Of a DNA stretch of 64,000 bases, positions 35,247 to 44,986 are shown one piece after another; positions within the stretch are counted from its first letter, which is position 1; every line of letters starts with the position of its first letter. The notes beneath the pieces were generated by a model. The model was given only the letters and a program-made list of their open reading frames with translations. It was not told the origin of the DNA and did no database searches. The stretch lies in the NCBI GenBank assembly GCA_020746995.1, contig JAGPXD010000004.1, forward strand, positions 4,960,001-5,024,000, given 5' to 3'. The position numbers and the translations under genes are program-made. Origin of the DNA: Plectosphaerella cucumerina (lineage: Eukaryota; Ascomycota; Sordariomycetes; Glomerellales; Plectosphaerellaceae).

Positions 35247-35687
35247 CGGAGAATCAACGTGCCGTGCAGGCGAAGAATGATTACTGTTACGTTGAAGTGC
35301 GATCCGCTAATCCCGGGAGGGATTCATGCAGTAGTATATGCTTAGACAACAACAATCATACGTGGGAATTTTGGGTGAAGCCAGCACACTCATGACTATT
35401 ATGCCGGGTGAGCGGATGTCAGTAGTATGAAGTAGCTGTCTGCAGTGAAATTGTGTGACGAATGTGGTTCACAGTCACTCCACAGTGCCTCGTCACGGCG
35501 TCGAGATTGATGCCGTCTTTCCCGGTCTCTGAGGTTCGGCCACCCAGGTCCTCGTAGCAATAGCACCACTGAGGGATTCTTCCTGGATCAGACACGAAGA
35601 CGTCAAAATATAAGAAGCTAGATGTGCATTCTTCACTCCCAATCGAAAACTGATGCATCATAGCAATCTTTCTCCAGCTCATTCGCA

Positions 35688-36563
35688 ATGCGTCTCTCGG
35701 CCATCTTCACCTTTGCGGCTGTCGTTCTCAACCCAGCCCTGGCAGCACCGCTAGACATTGAGTCGCGGGCGACACAGAAGCTGCTGATCTGCTCGGACAG
35801 TACGACGGCCAACTATGTTGCCGGAAATGCTCTGCAAGGGCAAGCATCCCACAGCCTCCCGTCGCGAACAGGTGCTGACCTTGCTCCCAGGTGGGGTTAC
35901 TATCTCAGTTCTTACACGAACTTGGATGTTCGCAACCTGGCCAAGAACGGTCATTCAACTCGCAGTTTTATCAACGAGGGGCTATGGTCTTCGCTTTTGG
36001 CATCAACCGTCAGTGGCGACTTTGTGCTCATAGAGATGGGCCACAATGACGATGGCGACCCAACAGCTGCAGGAACAACAGCCGCTGACCGTGCTGCGCT
36101 GACCGGTACGGGCGAGGAGACGAAGGTAGTGACAACCACTTCCGGGGCCAAGGAGACTGTCCACACCTTTGGATGGTATCTGCGAAAGATGATTGCCGAC
36201 GTCCGGGCCAAAGACGCCACTCCCATCATCTCCGGCATGGTTAACAGAAACTACTGGAACGGCAACACTCTCAGGACTGATTGGCCATTCGCGACCTATG
36301 CCCAACAGGTAGCAAAGGCGGCGGGTATCGAGTACCTCGAACACACACGTTACTCTACCGTCCTCTTCCAGTCGTTCGGTCCGACAAAGGCCAAGACATA
36401 TTTCCCCAACGACAACACCCACACCAACTGGGAGGGAGCCAAACTGAACACGCAAACGTTCGTGCAGAGTGTCAAATGCAAGTGTGGCGGAACGAGCAAG
36501 CTGAGCCAGCATTTGAATGCTGCGGCAAAGGCCTTGACGACGCCGGTTTGCCAGGCCTGTTGA
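35688..36563 (+). CDS. Secreted SGNH hydrolase, rhamnogalacturonan acetylesterase type (CE12)
   Basis: Intronless, 291 aa. Signal peptide MRLSAIFTFAAVVLNPALA. The SGNH blocks are in order: nucleophile block ICSDSTTANY, the Gly block NLAKNGHSTRSF, the Asn block EMGHNDDGDP, and the catalytic Asp/His block DNTHTNWEGA. Block order and the D-x-x-H spacing match CE12 rhamnogalacturonan acetylesterases, which remove O-acetyl groups from galacturonic acid in rhamnogalacturonan I. The protein is longer than the Aspergillus enzyme (about 230-250 aa) and has a Cys-containing tail (KCKCGG, CQAC), so its preferred substrate could differ. Confidence 0.88.
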   Translation: MRLSAIFTFAAVVLNPALAAPLDIESRATQKLLICSDSTTANYVAGNALQGQASHSLPSRTGADLAPRWGYYLSSYTNLDVRNLAKNGHSTRSFINEGLWSSLLASTVSGDFVLIEMGHNDDGDPTAAGTTAADRAALTGTGEETKVVTTTSGAKETVHTFGWYLRKMIADVRAKDATPIISGMVNRNYWNGNTLRTDWPFATYAQQVAKAAGIEYLEHTRYSTVLFQSFGPTKAKTYFPNDNTHTNWEGAKLNTQTFVQSVKCKCGGTSKLSQHLNAAAKALTTPVCQAC

Positions 36564-36833
36564 CCAGCTGTGGCCTAGGACGAATGGATGGCGTGATCAC
36601 TTCGAGGGTTCCCAACCTTGATGAAGTTTGTCTCTTCCTGATGCAGAGTTCCAGTGAATCGTGCTTCAAACAGGTCAGAAGATTGAAATATGTGTATGCC
36701 AACCTGTCGAGGCAGCCCACGTCTTTGACTGAGTAAACTCGTTGTGGTTGCTGGTCAACCTTTCCCATTGATTTATGTTCATGCAGACCCTTCTGTATAA
36801 GTGAGGAAGCCATTCTCAGGCCACAAATCCGAC

Positions 36834-38799
36834 TCAAATCTTCTTCTCGTTTGTGTCGAGGGCCGAGGAGGAGGCGGTTGGGGCTGGGGCGGCGGAAAGC
36901 AGTGGAGTGGTCGCCGGGTGTTTCTTGGCAGTATGACGATCGACCTTGACAACGTTAGACCAGTGAGACTTGATGCTGCAGACAGCTGCGACATCGTCAC
37001 TTACCCAGCGGACCACAAACAGCCAACAGCACAACACAGCGCAGACGCACAGCAGAGTGATGTATCCCTTGCGCCAGTAAGGTGCGTCGCTGGCGGGATA
37101 GAAGACAATGCCCCAGAAAGTCCAAAGCAACCCATCGCTGGCTGCCATGGAGGCAAGAATGACGCTCCTGGCGGCGTCGTCAGCGGTCCGCGCCGCGATG
37201 ATGTTGGACCAACTGTAAAGAAGCGGGTTGATGCCGTATGAGGTGGAGGACATGTACAGGGCAGTCAGGTGGCCGCCCATGGACATGTTCGGTACGAGCA
37301 ACACAACCGAACAAGCAATCTGGATGGCGCAGAAGAAGTATCCAAGGCTCAGGCGCCGGTTATACCGGTCAATGGCGATTGACGCCCCGAATTCGGCCAC
37401 GATGCCGATCGCGTGAGTAGGGATGGGATAAGTGTTAATCTGTGATTGCGTGAAGCCCGTGTCGGCCTGGTGAGCTTTCAGGTAGAGAAGCATGAGGCCC
37501 TGAACGATGTATGCCTGCATTGCCGATGAGAGTGCCGAGAAGACACAGCAGACGTAGCTGGGTTCGGTCAGGGGATTTGGGAACCGTCCGGGGGACGCGG
37601 CGACAACTCACAATATTGGCTTGCCAAGCACCCGCTTCATCAGACTCCAGGGTTGGATATTGTGGCTGTCGACACCCTTGGGCGGCAAGCGGTCGAGCGC
37701 AAGCTGGCGTTCCTCCTTGCTCAAGTAAGGCGCGTCGGTGATCTCCGGAATGTCGGGGAAGTAGAAGTACCCAAAGACAGCAGTCGGCAGAGTGATGATT
37801 CCGTCAATCAGGAAAACCCACTGCCAGCCCTGAAGGCCAGCATAGCCGTTCATGGACCGATGGATGGCCGCCATCATGGCACCGGCGAACATCTTCCCAA
37901 CTTGTCCGGCAACAGTAAACATTGCCGTACGCTTGGCGAGCTCATTGGTCTTGCTGTGCGACTGTCAGAAAAGAGCTTCGCGAGGAGCGGATCTGTGATA
38001 CTCACTACCAAGAACCCATGATGTAAATGGAGCCAGCGTACGTGCTGGCTTCCGCAAGGCCCATGAAAAACCGCACAACGGCAAGCTGCTCGAAAGTCTT
38101 GCAGGCGGCACTGGCCATGGTGAAGCCCGCCCACGTCACGATCATGGCGGGTAGCCAGATGCGGGGTCTGACTTTTTGGATCATGATGCTGCTGGGGATC
38201 TGGCCGACCAGCATGCTGCAGAAAGATGTGAGCACGTACTTCTCGATAGAAATGCATGCGTACATACCCCGCAGAAGCCATCGAAAGAAGAACATTGTAC
38301 TGGTTGCCCACCAGGTTCAGCTCTTCTCTGAGACCGGCGACCTGCGCACGCGGGGTAAGTTTGGGTGCCGGTAGAATGGAGCATGGAGGAATTCGTGTAC
38401 ATATGCATTGGCAAATGCTGCTCTGTCTGTGCCCGCTGTCAGAAGCTTTCTTGTGGAGCTCGGCTGAGACTAAGCCTGACGAACCAAGATGATTGAAGAA
38501 GAAGCTGAAGCAGCAAAATGTCTTGAGCTCGCCGTTAGCCACAGTTCTCATGATCGAGTGCCAAGAGGGCCTGTACCAGGATGAAGAAATCTGTGATTCA
38601 GTCAGCTACCGGCGCTGAAGTTTCGCGTCCCCATGTTGGCGAACCAATTTTGCGAATCAACTTCTTCTCCTCCTCGGTGGTGTTGCCCCAGAAGAAGTCG
38701 GTTGCTGTCGGGGAAGCTTGTCAGCCACAGCCTGAGGGCAATTGTCCCGTGATGCTGCTCTGACACACCTCTGGACTTCATCGCCATCGTGCGACCCAT
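36834..38799 (-). CDS. MFS transporter, anion:cation symporter (Dal5/Liz1-like) family
   Basis: CDS complement(join(36834..36944,37005..37557,37612..37953,38006..38215,38268..38341,38401..38426,38485..38521,38577..38590,38645..38704,38769..38799)): ten exons, 485 aa. The frame is kept only when all nine introns (52-64 nt) are removed. The start reads MGRTMAMKSRATDFFWGN, then EEEKKLIRKIDFFILTF, NHLDRAAFANAYVAGLREE, NQYNVLLSMASAGMLVGQIP and RFFMGLAEASTYAGSIYIMG, the usual ACS-family landmarks, with about 12 membrane segments and a polar C-tail. Family members carry organic acids, vitamins or sugar acids across the plasma membrane. Placement beside two pectin enzymes suggests a pectin-derived acid or oligomer as cargo, which is inference. 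The last intron (60 nt, AAG acceptor) is in frame and could be retained. Confidence 0.85.
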
Positions 38800-39360
38800 G
38801 TTGCTTGCTCAGACTCACTGCTCTGGAGTCGCTCAACGAGGGGGTTGTTGAAAAAAAAAAGCGGCTATGGGCATCAAGGTCCGCATCGAGCGGGCGAGAT
38901 AGGGGCCCGTCGGCGGCCTTTCGACCCACCGGCCGCCGGCGCGACCCTTGATGCACGAGGCCGAGCCAATCGCGCTCCTGTCATTACGCGGGACGAACTG
39001 GAAAAACCGTCGCCACTGCAGAGAGTGGCCATCCTCGGCAACCTCCCCTGCGTCGACAAACTCATTTGAACGAGCCCCATACCGCTCCTCGGTGCAAAAA
39101 GTATTAGAATTATCCGGGGAATGCCACACCATACCGGTGCATGCCTATCTGCAGCCCAAATCAGGACTCCAACCCCATGCCTTGCTCGCTGGCTATTAAA
39201 ATATGTAAGTGTCTATCAATGCAAGTCTTTGAAAAAAGCAAACGCCATGCGTCGACCCCGTTCAAGCATCCAGTGCTTGAGCGCCCGGTCCATGCTGCCA
39301 TACGTCGTTAGGCCACCCTCTCGCGAGGATGGCTTGCCGCCAAGGGAAAGACGGGGAGCT
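38800..39360. promoter_or_regulatory. Transporter promoter and ERG3 3' flank
   Basis: A 561-bp region holding the promoter/leader of the transporter (including an A-run at about 38850-38859 and the shared 12-mer at 39108-39119) and the 3' end of the sterol desaturase gene. Open frames in the leader are not spliced into the transporter in any frame I could support. Confidence 0.5.
39108..39119 (-). promoter_or_regulatory. Second copy of the shared 12-mer
   Basis: On the minus strand this reads CCCCGGATAATT, identical to 35174-35185, and lies about 309 nt upstream of the transporter start codon. Confidence 0.45.
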
Positions 39361-40437
39361 TCACTGCTGCTTCTTCCTCTTGTCCTGGGGGATGGGGTTG
39401 CCGTCTTCGTCGACGAGACCCTTGGCGCGCATGACCTTGAGCGCGTCGTGCAGGGGGTCCAACTCGGGGCGAGGGGCGCGGTGAGAGTCGAAGTAGGCAT
39501 CGGCCCAGGTGAAGTACTGGCCGTAGTTGACGTTGAAGTACAGGTGGTGAAGGGTGTGGTGTGCGGGGCTGTTGATGTACTTCTCGAGCCAGTGGCCGGA
39601 GATCATGTCGCCATCGTGGATGAAGATTGTCCAGAGCTGGACGACAACGAAGAGGCCGATGTACAGGTACTTCTGCACGGGGCAGACGAAGACAAAGACA
39701 CTGCGCGAGAGGTTAGAGGGCGACTCGTCGACCGAGGATCAGTCTACTCACTGGTACGGCAGCGACTGCACGTAGCCGTCGAGCGGGTGAAAGGCCAGGG
39801 CAGCCCAAGGGGTGGGCACTTTTGTTCGTTGTCAGCTCATGTGTGTGGTGTGGTGTGGTGTGGCGTGGGTGAGATGAGATGAGAACTTACTGATCCATTT
39901 GTGGTGGGGCTTGTGGATGTGCTTGTAAACACTGGGGTGGTGCTCAAGGCGGTGAATCCAGTAGATGAAGAAGTCGTTCCAGACCATGAACAGGACAGTC
40001 GACACGACCAGCCAGGCCCAGCCGTAGTCGCTGACCTTCTCGTACAACAGAGACTTGCCGCGGACCTCGGCCAGGAACCAGGGGGCCGTCAGGACGTTCA
40101 TGAGGGGAACGGCCGTCATGGAGGAGGCGATCTCCTTGCGCACCTGGTTCTTGAGGAAGCGCGGGTGGTACTCCAGGCGGCGATCGAAGATGAAGTAGTA
40201 CGAAAGGGCGCTGAAGATGAAGTACAGCAGCATGGCGCCGATCTGCGTAATGGCCATGATGGACACAACCTGGCGGGCGATGCTGTCGCGTGGCCACGCG
40301 GAGCCGTAGAACCCGGGAAGCGACGCGGTATCAGAGTGGGTGCCATGCGTGGCGTTGGGGGCTGCGACCGCAGGCACAAAGTAGGCGTAGGCCTTGTCGA
40401 AGACCAGGGGGTCGAGGATCTCGATTGCGACGTCCAT
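39361..40437 (-). CDS. ERG3: C-5 sterol desaturase
   Basis: CDS complement(join(39361..39700,39752..39818,39891..40437)), 317 aa, with introns of 51 and 72 nt. The start is the ATG of MDVAIEILD; the longer frame upstream lacks a credible start. It introduces the C-5(6) double bond in ergosterol synthesis at the ER. All three histidine boxes of the fatty-acid-hydroxylase/sterol-desaturase family are present: HRLEHH, HKPHHK and HHTLHH, together with PTPWAALAFHPLDGYVQSLPYH between them and IHDGD. Four hydrophobic segments are visible. It is somewhat shorter than yeast Erg3 (365 aa), mainly at the N-terminus. Many filamentous fungi have two ERG3 paralogues; I cannot tell which this is. Confidence 0.93.
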
Positions 40438-41518
40438 CTTGAGCTGTGCGGGATGCTGTCGACGATGCGCTGTTCCGAGGCGTGCGGGTGGGCAAGTCCA
40501 AACTGGTGATGTTTTTTCAATTGAAGGAGGGACGGAGGCGCTGCGACAGTTGGGACTCGAGGAATTTTCCACCCCCCCGGGCGGCAGCGGCTTCGGTTGC
40601 TGGGAAGTTGCGATTTACCCCTGAAGCCGCCTGTTAAGGTGGGGCCCGGGATCTGGGCGACCCGGTCGTTCGATGGCATTTGGCCACCGACTCGGATTTA
40701 CCACCACCCCGACGCGCGGACTCGGGCCAAAACGTCAAATGCACTCTAATGCGCTTGCCACCTCGACCGCAAAGACCGAGACCTCGCCCGGCATTTGCAC
40801 CCGTCGAACCATGGCATTGTTCACCGGCCGACGACGCGGGGTGGGCCCCGCATCGAGGTATCCTGCTAACATTGGTTAAATGGTTGAGGCGGGTGCATGA
40901 ACGAACCCCGAGGCCGACGGGAGATTGCCTTCTTAGTAAGCGGTTGTGGCTTGGCCGGAGATTCTCCGCACGAGATGAGACGATGTCGTGGGAGGTGAGG
41001 TGGCCAATTGTGAAGCACGCGACACCACCACCAAAGACCTCCAGGAGCCAGTCAATCAGGCCGACGATCTGTTAGATGTCGGAGGCATTTAATTCGGCGT
41101 CTGTTCGGAGGCAGATGAACAAACCACCATTTTCGCTTCATTGACCAGCCGCACGAAGAACAGACATGAAACAGCGCAGTAGGGGAAAACATAACACTCT
41201 CCGGGCTCAGAGTCCCACTGGACTTGTTTCCTTCCTCAGACTCCCCAGATCATCTCTGCCCAACATCGAGAGTACCAGCTAACATTCGTGACCATTCCAA
41301 GGGCGCATGCTTGCACACCCCTGTCTCCTTTCGAGGCCTGGACTCTCGTCTCACCGTCACGAGGCGTCTTTCAGTCGTCGCACCCACGGCCTTATTCTGC
41401 GGTCAAATTGACCGCCATGCCGCTCGCCCTGACCAGCTGTGAACCTGTCCTCAAGTCAGGCTGCTCAACTTTTCCTTGATGCAACGACATCACCTTGCTG
41501 TCCCAGGGCCCAAACACT
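40438..41518. promoter_or_regulatory. Divergent region ERG3 / small secreted protein
   Basis: A 1.08-kb gap. No coding feature was supported and no sterol-response element was recognised with confidence. Confidence 0.5.
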
Positions 41519-42064
41519 ATGATTGCGACTCCAAAGGCGACAGCGGCGTCGGTGACATTGGGGTTGTTATCGCTTGTTGGCCATGGCCATGGCTATGCCA
41601 GCAACGACTGCGATTCTTCTGCAGGAATCTGCCTCACCACATTTCGCTGGTGCAACCCAGATTCCTGCCAGTACCCTAAGAACGTCAAGCTGCTCTCCGA
41701 AAGTAGGCCTGATGCCTATGGGATGCTTCGGTGCGACGAGACTTACTATGTCAACTGGACGACGCCTTCGCCGAAAGACGAGGTCGTCCTCACGTGGTAT
41801 ATTCTTCGACCTTCTAACCATTTGTATTCTGTAGATACCACCGAGAACTACGTCAAGTTCTATCCAGACGATGTGATCAAGGAGATAGTAGAGTCCGAGA
41901 GGTATAATGTTGCCGAAAGCGATACTCGAGTCATGGTGACAGACATTGGAAATCACATCTTCACACTGCACGGCAAGGAAACCCTTTTGACCTGGAGAAC
42001 CCAAGCGGCCCAGCAACCCAATCGGCCCAATTCAGTGTCCAGAACTGGTGGGCGTGAGGAATGA
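41519..42064 (+). CDS. Predicted small secreted protein, unknown function
   Basis: 181 aa from the ATG at 41519 (MIATPKATAAS); the open frame extends upstream only through non-ATG codons. The N-terminus is a likely signal peptide (VTLGLLSLVGHGHGYA) followed by a Cys-containing segment NDCDSSAGICLTTFRWCNPDSC and a later single Cys in MLRCDE. The middle has a beta-rich look (VVLTWYILRP, YVKFYPDDVIKEIV). No known domain is recognised. The tail (QQPNRPNSVSRTGG) is polar and the gene ends just before repeat-like sequence, so it may be truncated from a longer membrane-anchored protein. An effector role is possible but unproven. Confidence 0.55.
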   Translation: MIATPKATAASVTLGLLSLVGHGHGYASNDCDSSAGICLTTFRWCNPDSCQYPKNVKLLSESRPDAYGMLRCDETYYVNWTTPSPKDEVVLTWYILRPSNHLYSVDTTENYVKFYPDDVIKEIVESERYNVAESDTRVMVTDIGNHIFTLHGKETLLTWRTQAAQQPNRPNSVSRTGGREE

Positions 42065-42683
42065 CCATGGCTGCCGAGGAGATCGGGGCAGCGAGGGAGA
42101 AGCGGAAATGGAGACTAGTAGAGACCCAGGCAATTAGTCTATCAATTTTATAACTTATCCAAGAGGTCGCGCTCGACTACACGCGCGACGAGATAGAGGC
42201 CTACAGGAGCCCGCGGGCGCTGCCTTCCTGTAGTCTAGTATGCCGAGCGTTACGCCCAACTATGGCAGCCGCTTCCGCCGCTAGCAGGGAGATACTTCGT
42301 GGACTCAGGGCGCGAAGCCACGACACTGAGAGCCCAAGCCACGAACCAAGTTGGGCCTACTTCTGACAGAAGCACCGGAGTATCCACGACCGCTTTGCTT
42401 ATATCCGACCGGGTCCGGTAACATTCCAGTGCTCCGCTTGGTAGGGGGTCTAACTTTGCGATTGTGCCAAACTCAAGGGCGCTAGGAACCAACCCTACAC
42501 CCGCTTATATCCGACCGGGTCCGGAATAATCCCCGTACCCCGTCTAGTAGTAGATGACCCTGATTTCTGATTGTGTCAACGCCGTGAGCTGGGTATAATT
42601 ACCATGTCTCCCACCCTTTCTCCCATCAAAGTTAGCTGGGCCGAGCGTAGTATTGACGCTCTTCACATTACCAGACCTGCAAG
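42065..42683. other. Repeat-bearing intergenic region
   Basis: A 619-bp gap with diverged direct repeats (listed separately) and tracts rich in CTAG/TAGT words. It is probably debris of an old repeat element and also holds the promoter of the following dehydrogenase. Confidence 0.5.
42397..42579. repeat. Diverged direct repeat, two copies
   Basis: A 22-base word beginning GCTTATATCCGACC and ending GGGTCCGG is identical at 42397-42418 and 42503-42524. About 40-45 bases further on, both copies carry GATTGTG(C/T)CAA (42461-42471 and 42569-42579). The unit is thus roughly 75 bases, with a period of about 106 bases. Confidence 0.75.
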
Positions 42684-44096
42684 ATGGAGCCATTCAGAAA
42701 ATGTTTCTCGTCCGAGGACATCCCTGACCTGTCAGGGAGAGTCATCGTCGTGACAGGGCGAGTACAATTTGTTTTCTAATCGCTTGCACTGGACTGGGCT
42801 AACGGTTGTGGGACTTCAGCGGCGCGACTGGAATCGGCAAAGAAACGGTGACGCAACTTTTACAACGAAATGCTCGGGTCTACGTGGCTTCACGATCCAT
42901 GACGAAATTTCGAAAGTTATTGGAAGACCTGTCGATCCCGGACATCAACAAAACCACTCTGAGGTTCCTTGAACTGGATTTATCGGATGTAAAGAGTTGT
43001 ATTCGCGCGGCCAAGCAACTTGAGCAACTCGAGACAAGATTAGACGTCGTGATTGCAAACGCAGCGCTGTCTGTAATGGTAGGTTCAAGGTCACATTTGC
43101 AGTTTCAAGATTTTGACCCCTTTTGACACTTCATAGCCTCAGACATTAACGACTGACGGGCTGGAAATCCAGCTGGGTGTAAGTGATCCGCTTCAATATG
43201 TCTGGAACGTTGTGCTAACCTGGGTACAGACTAACGTGAGAGAATACAGCCTCCTAACCGTATAGACTGAGACTAATACTTGTCAACTACAGCACCTCGG
43301 GCATTTTGTATTCATCTACAGCCTCTTGGTACGTGCCTGACCTACAATCCTGTCATTTTCGTGGTTCGCGTTGACAATGGCAATGTAGGATCTCATTAAA
43401 GAAACCTCCAAAAACGTTGGCGATGCTAGGATCGTCGTTGTCGCATCTCACGCTCACGCAATGTACAAACCTATACCAGGTAGCATCATTGATTTTGATG
43501 GCCTGGGAGTTGAAGGTCCAGACAGGCTCCGGTCAATGGCTGATGTTCAAGCAAGCTTTCAACGGTATCTATTGTTGACTCGAAAAGTGTACCGCAAATA
43601 TTAACACTGAAATCAGATATGCTCGATCCAAACTCGCAAACATTCTCTTCGCCCGAGCCCTAGATAAACATTTCCAGGAAACAGGTCATAGTAATGTCTT
43701 TGTCAACTGCCTCAATCCAGGTCAACCACCTTCACTGCGTTACATCTTCCGCTCGCTGACTATTGCGAAATTCCAGGCACTGTGGGAACATCTGTCTCCA
43801 GCGACTCCGCCGCAATCCCGCCGTGGATGGCACTTTTCTCCTCGGCGGCCGTACGATTGACCGGCATTTCGGTCCAGGACGGCGCCCGCACCACTCTTCT
43901 CCTCGCGACCGACGCGAAAATTAAGTCGCAGAGACTGAGGGGCAGGTATTTCGACGTGGGTCCACTATCAGGGAAGTTCTGGTACGGTTATAGTTGGGAC
44001 GCGACTGATACCAAGCTCTCTGATGCTGCTGGTAACGAGAAGCTAATGGTAACGTTGTGGAAATGGAGCCTGGAGATGATGGATAAATTCATGTGA
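42684..44096 (+). CDS. Short-chain dehydrogenase/reductase, eight exons
   Basis: CDS join(42684..42757,42820..43078,43137..43178,43230..43235,43293..43328,43389..43564,43617..43720,43777..44096), 338 aa. SDR landmarks: VIVVTGGATGIGKETV (cofactor loop, TGxxxGIG), VIANAALS (NNAG-type), GLEIQLGTNHLGHF, IVVVASHAHAMY, and the catalytic YARSKLAN (YxxxK), then CLNPGTVGTSVSS. It resembles retinol-dehydrogenase/WW-oxidoreductase-type SDRs. Exon 4 is 6 nt (Thr-Asn). The first intron (42758-42819) needs a GC donor (GG/GCGAGT) to keep the cofactor loop intact. It sits between repeat-like and TA-rich sequence. The substrate is unknown. Confidence 0.85.
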
Positions 44097-44986
44097 AACT
44101 GTTTCTGTGTTGTAAAGACCAACTTCAGCTTGAGAAATCAGTGACATATTTTATTAAACGTTACTTTAGGAAGGATATATGTCACGTAGAGATTAAGGGC
44201 CTTATCCTAGCGCTTTTCAACCGTAAGGATTTATTTTCCTTATCCTCTAGTAGCGTCTCTCGAAGAATACTAATCGAGTACGTAGCCGTCAAGCTAAGCT
44301 CGAGTAATAACGTCTAGGAGCTTGTCTATCTTAGTAGGTAAGGTGGGAGAAAGGAAATAGTTCCTATAGCAGATAAGGCTTAGGTAGAAGAATGCTTCGA
44401 CGCTAGGCTTAGGAGTCGAGGCTAGGGCCCGGACATACGATAGCTTGTGATAGCCTCTACTTTGGGGCCCTAGTAATAAGCCTAGAGCTGATAGATGCCA
44501 TGAATACCGGACTGTGGCGAGGTACGAATCGCTTAGACGGTGCCGGTGTGTGACTGCGTTACTTTATGTTAAGTCACCCTGAAGTCCCTACGGGCACCCG
44601 CCAGGGTGATATAAAGCGTGGCGTTCCGCTTCTCCTATCCATCACTGGGCTGACGGCTTGGTGGGCAACGAAGCGGAGAACGGGAGGCCGAGACAAGTCG
44701 AAGGAGACACCGTGATGAAGGAATCACGAGGTATGTGGAAGTTGAAGGTGCTTGATGACAAGTTTGCTGGGTTGTTCTGGAGAGTTGAGTCATTTTTCCT
44801 CTGCAAAGGAAAAAAACCTGATGTCGTGTTTGATGTGGCTCTCAACATGGAGCGAGCATTGAGCAAAGGAATGATAAATAACGCCAGTTGTATCAGTCTT
44901 GAATTGCCTAGGGAATAGACGAAAAGCCGACGGCGCAACGGAAACCTAGACCACTCCGCCCACCACCTGATTGAACACACCAAAGT
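44097..44986. other. TA-rich intergenic debris
   Basis: About 44100-44500 is visibly richer in A+T and in TA dinucleotides (TTTATTTTCC, CTATAGCAG, TCTAGTAG) than the flanks, with many stops in all frames. That is the appearance of an old repeat mutated by RIP. An 86-codon frame at 44658-44918 has no family resemblance. Confidence 0.5.

Larger units (their letters stand above)
34901..35687. promoter_or_regulatory. Divergent promoter of the two pectin-enzyme genes
   Basis: A 787-bp region between start codons. It contains the shared 12-mer at 35174-35185, a tandem pair ACGCCTCGTA at about 35210-35230, an adjacent CGG-N10-CCG site at 35231-35246, and a TATA-like AATATAAG at 35607-35614, about 75 nt before the acetylesterase start. 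Confidence 0.6.

Noticed and set aside
39121..39882. 253-codon plus-strand frame over the ERG3 gene
   Set aside because: Antisense to the sterol desaturase exons with their histidine boxes.
44658..44918. 86-codon plus-strand frame between SDR and bZIP genes
   Set aside because: No domain, no supporting codon pattern, and next to TA-rich debris.
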